The position numbers and the translations under genes were made by a program. Below, piece after piece: positions 59,876 to 64,000 of a DNA stretch of 64,000 nt. This DNA comes from Siphonodentalium dalli (taxonomy: Eukaryota; Mollusca; Scaphopoda; Gadilida; Siphonodentaliidae): positions 138,402,351 to 138,466,350 of the forward strand of contig CP136062.1 in assembly GCA_032622095.1 (NCBI GenBank). The letters are read 5' to 3'. The notes beneath the pieces are model-generated. The model was not told the DNA's origin, did no database searches, and saw only the letters and a list, made by a program, of their open reading frames with translations. Numbering within the stretch: the stretch's first letter is position 1; each line of letters opens with the position of its first letter.

Positions 59876-60523
59876 TGTTGAAATGGCTAGGGTTTTTCAG
59901 TCTACTAACCGACAGTCAAAAATAGAGTCGATATAGACAACCCCCGTTCCCATTGAAAACTTCCATTTACTATGTGGCTATTGAGTACTAGAAAATCACA
60001 GAGATAAATCACTGCTGTTCCAATTTTTAGTGGGTGTTGCTATCGGAAGACAGAAACTGGAAACTAAAGTTGTATGCATCCAGCCAATTGGTATCTTGGT
60101 CGAGTTGGCTTGGGTTTTATTGTGTATAGGTTTCTCATTTAGCGTTGTATTATGACACATTCATCACACTATATATGACACAGTCCATGCTCATATTGAA
60201 TAAAAGGTCGCAGGCCCCGAATCGAGGTGGCTTTTTGACACATTGCCTTTTTTTTTGACAAAAATTTAAATTCTGGCAAAATTTGACTCCAACTAGATGA
60301 TGACCTGCATGTTCTCAAAGGTGAGCGACACACCAAGTATCCAGAGATTCTTTTGATGAATGCTCAATTTATCATTGAGACAACACAATGTTTATACATG
60401 GAATAAAATAGAACTTGGCTTGAGTCTTCTCAAATGAGAATCACGTGCCAAATATCATGAAATTCTGTTGAATATTGTTAAAGTTATGAGGAAACCCAGA
60501 CAAAACCAGCGATTTCTAAGTTG
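59876..60523. other. spacer ending in a module-related sequence
   Basis: The last ~200 bases (CTTGGCTTGAGTCTTCTCAA, GTGCCAAATATCATGAAATT, AAAGTTATGAGGAAACC, TTCTAAGTTG) belong to the AAGTCGAAAA module family and are the target of element G. The first part has nothing recognisable. Confidence 0.5.
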
Positions 60524-62650
60524 AATGAAAGTGTCAATGACACTGTAGCTCAACTTGGAAAGGGAATAATTTAATATATTACAGTCAATGGAGCCATTAG
60601 GAATGTGGAAAGTTGAATATCTAATACAATTGTTTATAGACATGAAGAGAAAAGTCAAATCCAAGATGGCTGCTGGTGGCCTTGTTTTCGGCCGAATGAC
60701 CCCAAAATGAGTCGTTCCCATCTACATGTCATCGTTAACATCCATGACAAATTTTATGACGATCAGACTAAAGGTACGACCTGTAGCCCATGCTAAAGAA
60801 TTTAGTCATACAAAGAGTAAAATCCAAGATGGCTGCTGGCGGCCATGTTTTTTGGCCGAATGATCCCAAAATGACTCGTTCCCATCTACATGTCATTATT
60901 AACATTCATGACAAATTTTATGATGATCAGACTAAAGGTATGACATGTAGCCCGTGCTAAAGAATTTAGTCATACAAAGAGTAAAATCCAAGATGGCTGC
61001 TGGCGGCCATGTTTTCGGCCGATTGACCCCAAAATGAGTCGTTTCCCATCTACATGTCATCGTTAACATCCATGACAAATTTTATGATGATAAGACTAAA
61101 GGTACGACCTGTAGCCCATGCTAAAGAATTTAGTCATACAAAGAGTAAAATCCAAGATGGCTGCTGGCGGCCATGTTTTTGGGCCGAATGACCCCAAAAT
61201 TACTCGTTCCCATCTACATGTCAATATTATCATCCATGACAAATTTCATGATCATCAGACGAACAGTACGACCTGTGGCCCGTGCTAATGGATTAAATTT
61301 TTTAATCCAAGATGGCCGCTGGCGGCCATGTTTTTTGTCCGAATGACCCCAAAATGACTCGTTCCCATCTACATTCCAATTTCAACAACCATGACAAATT
61401 TTATGATGATCAGACTAAAGGTACGACCTGTAGCCCATGCTAAAGGATTTAGTCATACAATGAGTAAAATCCAAGATGGCTGCTGGCGGCCATGTTTTTT
61501 GGCCGAATGACCCCAAAATTACTCGTTCCCATCTACATGTCAATATTATCATCCATGACAAATTTCATGATGATCAGAAGAACAGTACGACCTGTGGCCC
61601 GTGCTAATGGATTAAATTTTTTAATCCAATATGGCCGCTGGCGGCCATGTTTTTTGTCCGAATGACCCCAAAATGACTCGTTCCCATCTACATTCCAATT
61701 TCAACAACCATGACAAATTTTATGATGATCAGACTAAAGGTACGACCTGTAGCCCATGCTAAAGGATTTAGTCATACAAAGAGTAAAATCGAAGATGGCT
61801 GCTGGCGGCCATGTTTATTGGCTGAATAACCCCAAAATTACTCGTTCCCATCTACATGTCAATATTATCATCCATGACAAATTTCATGGTGATCAGACGA
61901 ACAGTACGACCTGTGGCCCGTGCTAATGGATTAAATTTTGAAATCCAAGATGGCTGCTGGCGGCCATGTTTTTTGTCCGAATGACCCCAAAATGACTCGT
62001 TCCCATCTACATTCCAATTTCAACCGCCATGACAAATTTTATGATGATCAGACTAAAGGTACGACCTGTAGCCCGTGCTAAAGGATTTAGTCATACAAAG
62101 AGTAAAATACAAGATGGCTGCTGGCGGCCATGTTTTTTGGCCGAATGACCCCAAAATGACTCGTTCCCATCTACATGTCATTATTAACATTCTTGACAAA
62201 ATTTATGATGATCAGACTAAAAGTACGACCTGTAGCCCGTGCTAAAGAATTTAGTCATACAAAGAGTAAAATCCAAGATGGCTGCTGGCGGCCATGTTTT
62301 TGGGCCGAATGACCCCAAAATTACTCGTTCCCATCTACATGTCAATATTAACATCCATGACAAATTTCATGAAGATCAGACAAACAGTACGGCCTGTAGC
62401 CCGTGCTAATGGATTGAATTTTGAAATCCAATATGGCCACTGGCGGCCATGTTTTTTTTCCGAATGACCCCAAAATTAATTATTCTGGTCTAAATGTTGA
62501 TGTCAACAGCTATGACAAATTTCATAATGATCCGACGAAAGGTACGACCTGTAGCCTGCATTGTTGACGCCTTACGTACACACGTACACACGGACGACGG
62601 ACGACAAAGCCATGGCAATAGCTCAAACTTTACAAAGTAAAGTTGAGCTA
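60524..62650 (+). mobile_element. family-1 core-repeat element G
   Basis: AGTGTCAATGACACT palindrome and GTAGCTCAACTT at the 5' end; TAGCTCAAACTTTAC...GTAAAGTTGAGCTA at the 3' end. About twelve monomers; a dimer step of about 320 bp recurs (GCCGCTGGCGG with TTTTGTCCG near 61315, 61635 and a variant near 61955). The flanks TTCTAAGTTG and AAAATGAGCATATCTCC rejoin to a module like TTCTAAGTCGAAAAAGGGGC, so no target duplication, at the same module position as element C. Confidence 0.86.
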
Positions 62651-62888
62651 AAAATGAGCATATCTCCATCAAAACTCTTCGGACCATGACCAAATTAGAA
62701 CTTGGCCTGCATCTTCTCAAATGTGAATCATGTACCAAATATCTAGAAATTCTGTTGAATATTGCTCAAGTTATCATGAGGACAAGGATTTGGATGGACG
62801 CACAGTCGTGCCGATTATAATATTCCTCTCAACTTTTTCGGGACAGGAGATGGTCATTGGGATAAAAAGGGGCACAACTCTAAAAATA
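62651..62888 (+). repeat. module-related repeat (right flank of G)
   Basis: Contains AACTTGGCCTGCATCTTCTC, GTACCAAATATCTAG, TCAAGTTATCATGAGGACAA and GATGGACGCACAG, then ATAAAAAGGGGCACAACTC. Same module group as families 2-5. Confidence 0.55.
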
Positions 62889-63470
62889 GTGTTGGGCGGT
62901 TAACAGAGAAAACAACTCGTTTTCGGTTTTAAACAATACTGACCGAAACCGACGTGATTCTGTCCCAACAGACATTAGGGTGTTTTTTTTTATGTTTATT
63001 TTTCATTTGAATCGACTTGTTAGTTGATACTGTTGTCAATTAATTGGCCCCTTTGATCAATAATATATCGGAATGTGTCCATTTCGTCTCAGATATGTGT
63101 TATATTGTAAGCGTCATTGCATTGACAGACGAAACTGAAATGAGGAAGCATGTCGTTGCAAAAATGAGAATGCGAACGAAAAGAAATGTTTAATTATGTT
63201 ATACCACGTGGGAAATGGTCTGGAACTTTTTGTTCTGGAACCTACGATCGATCGATGAGTGGCCAATACTGGCCACACAGTCAACACGAAATACATGCAG
63301 TAGGTCGTTGACTTTTGTCACCTTTATTGTCAACTGTCTTAGAATAAGTGTGCACTTTATTTGAATTGATGACGTGTGCATGACAAAACATTTCGTTCCG
63401 TGCGGAAATAAAGTCAGTAGTTGGAACTGCAATTTCTGAAACTTCATTCTCCCGGTTAATCGGTTAATAA
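62889..63470 (-). mobile_element. hAT-like element of the AGAGATGGGCGGTT family, copy 3, truncated
   Basis: TAGTGTTGGGCGGTTAACAG and GAGAAAACAACTCG match, in inverted orientation, the right end of the copy at 29366-30382. The other terminus is not found; CGGTTAATCGG near 63455 may mark the decay point. Confidence 0.55.
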
Positions 63471-64000
63471 AATTGAACTTTTATCTACAACGTTCAACGA
63501 AATATTACGAATTTGAGCCGGCCAATTGCCGTGTACATGCACTTATTTGCGTCTTGTTGATCGCGGCAGTTATTGTTGCGTGTATCGGTATCTCTCACCC
63601 ACAAACTGAGCAGGAACATCAAACGCGTAATTACGTCATCATTGTCGAGGAACTGGGCACATGCTACACTGTAACCGATTGATTACCACAGCCTTGTCTT
63701 TAAACGATATCGGTATCAATATAAGTCGCACGGGACTTCATCTTGTATGCATGAAACGTCGCTGTATTTGATTTCACTTTTATGTTTTGATTTTGGTATG
63801 GGGGAAATATTTGTGTATAGTTGGAAAAAAAAGTTTAGGGTCAGCGTCAAGAAATATGGTCAGTCGGGCACAACTATTTTGTGTTTGCTTAAACTTGATG
63901 GTTCAATGTGACTTTTATCTCAAATTCTCATTAAAGTTGATGATTTAGCAACACAGCAAGCTGTTCCCCAACTTATCATGACCCTCTGTAACTATATGTT
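63471..64000. other. right edge of window, unassigned
   Basis: A 69-codon ORF (63473-63682) with a hydrophobic stretch has no recognisable relatives and lies at the edge of the decayed element. No first exon of the nucleoplasmin-like gene was recognised. Confidence 0.35.

Noticed and set aside
63473-63682. 69-codon ORF with a hydrophobic segment, considered as first exon of a gene or a small secreted protein
   Set aside because: It is in decayed element sequence on the strand opposite to the host gene and no known motif is visible.
1-64000. tRNA, rRNA or other structural RNA genes
   Set aside because: I looked for cloverleaf boxes and conserved rRNA words and saw none; hairpins present are explained by mobile elements. 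A covariance-model search would be decisive.
57748-64000. First exon of the nucleoplasmin-like gene (N-terminal barrel strand, FWG-type motif)
   Set aside because: No minus-strand stretch with a start, a plausible N-terminal core sequence and a donor in phase was found; it is probably outside the window.

Overview
This is a 64 kb piece of animal nuclear DNA, AT-rich, intron-dominated and packed with transposable elements. I judge it most likely a marine mollusc, probably a bivalve. That rests on the abundance of elements built from ~160 bp core repeats (reminiscent of the bivalve 'pearl' elements), on BED-finger hAT elements and on a nucleoplasmin-like gene; the species assignment is inference.

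One host gene can be rebuilt and it runs right to left across most of the window. Eight minus-strand exons between 57747 and 11877 join in phase at consensus or near-consensus splice sites. They encode a nucleoplasmin/nucleophosmin-family histone chaperone: the beta-barrel core (GSGPVYLS), two acidic tracts, a KKRK nuclear localisation cluster and a lysine-rich tail ending KKGGKKK-stop. The 5' exon(s) were not found and probably lie beyond the right edge. Its exons are 25 to 155 nt, so they are almost invisible as ORFs. Nearly everything else between 12 and 57 kb is intron.

Layout. 0.5-2.2 kb: reverse transcriptase half of a LINE, minus strand. 2.4-4.3 kb: a foldback element and a minisatellite-cored element. 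7.5-11.2 kb: two family-1 core-repeat elements, one split by a hAT-like insertion. 11.9-14.3 kb: last two exons. 14.4-26 kb: intron with family-1 array C, five copies of an intronic duplication, and several hairpin-ended elements. 26.3-30.4 kb: family-1 element D with a hAT-like insertion near each end. 30.6-32.1 kb: two exons. 33.6-43.2 kb: a nest of elements around the largest array (E, about 38 monomers). 43.3-46.0 kb: piggyBac-like TTAA element with a further insertion. 49.6 kb: exon. 50.5-53.6 kb: a complete hAT with an exact 8-bp target duplication and a transposase broken by one frameshift. 55.1 and 57.7 kb: core-domain exons. 58-64 kb: more elements, including array G.

The most interesting signal is a shared design. 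Several unrelated-looking element families have a short subterminal repeat at the 5' end whose inverted copy forms the 3' terminal hairpin; in three of them it is preceded by an odd-length palindrome with a central A, and a GGACGG-rich tract lies before the 3' hairpin. At least three insertions can be compared with empty copies and show no clear target duplication. Together this points to a non-autonomous Helitron/Helentron-like (HINE-like) group with interchangeable internal modules.
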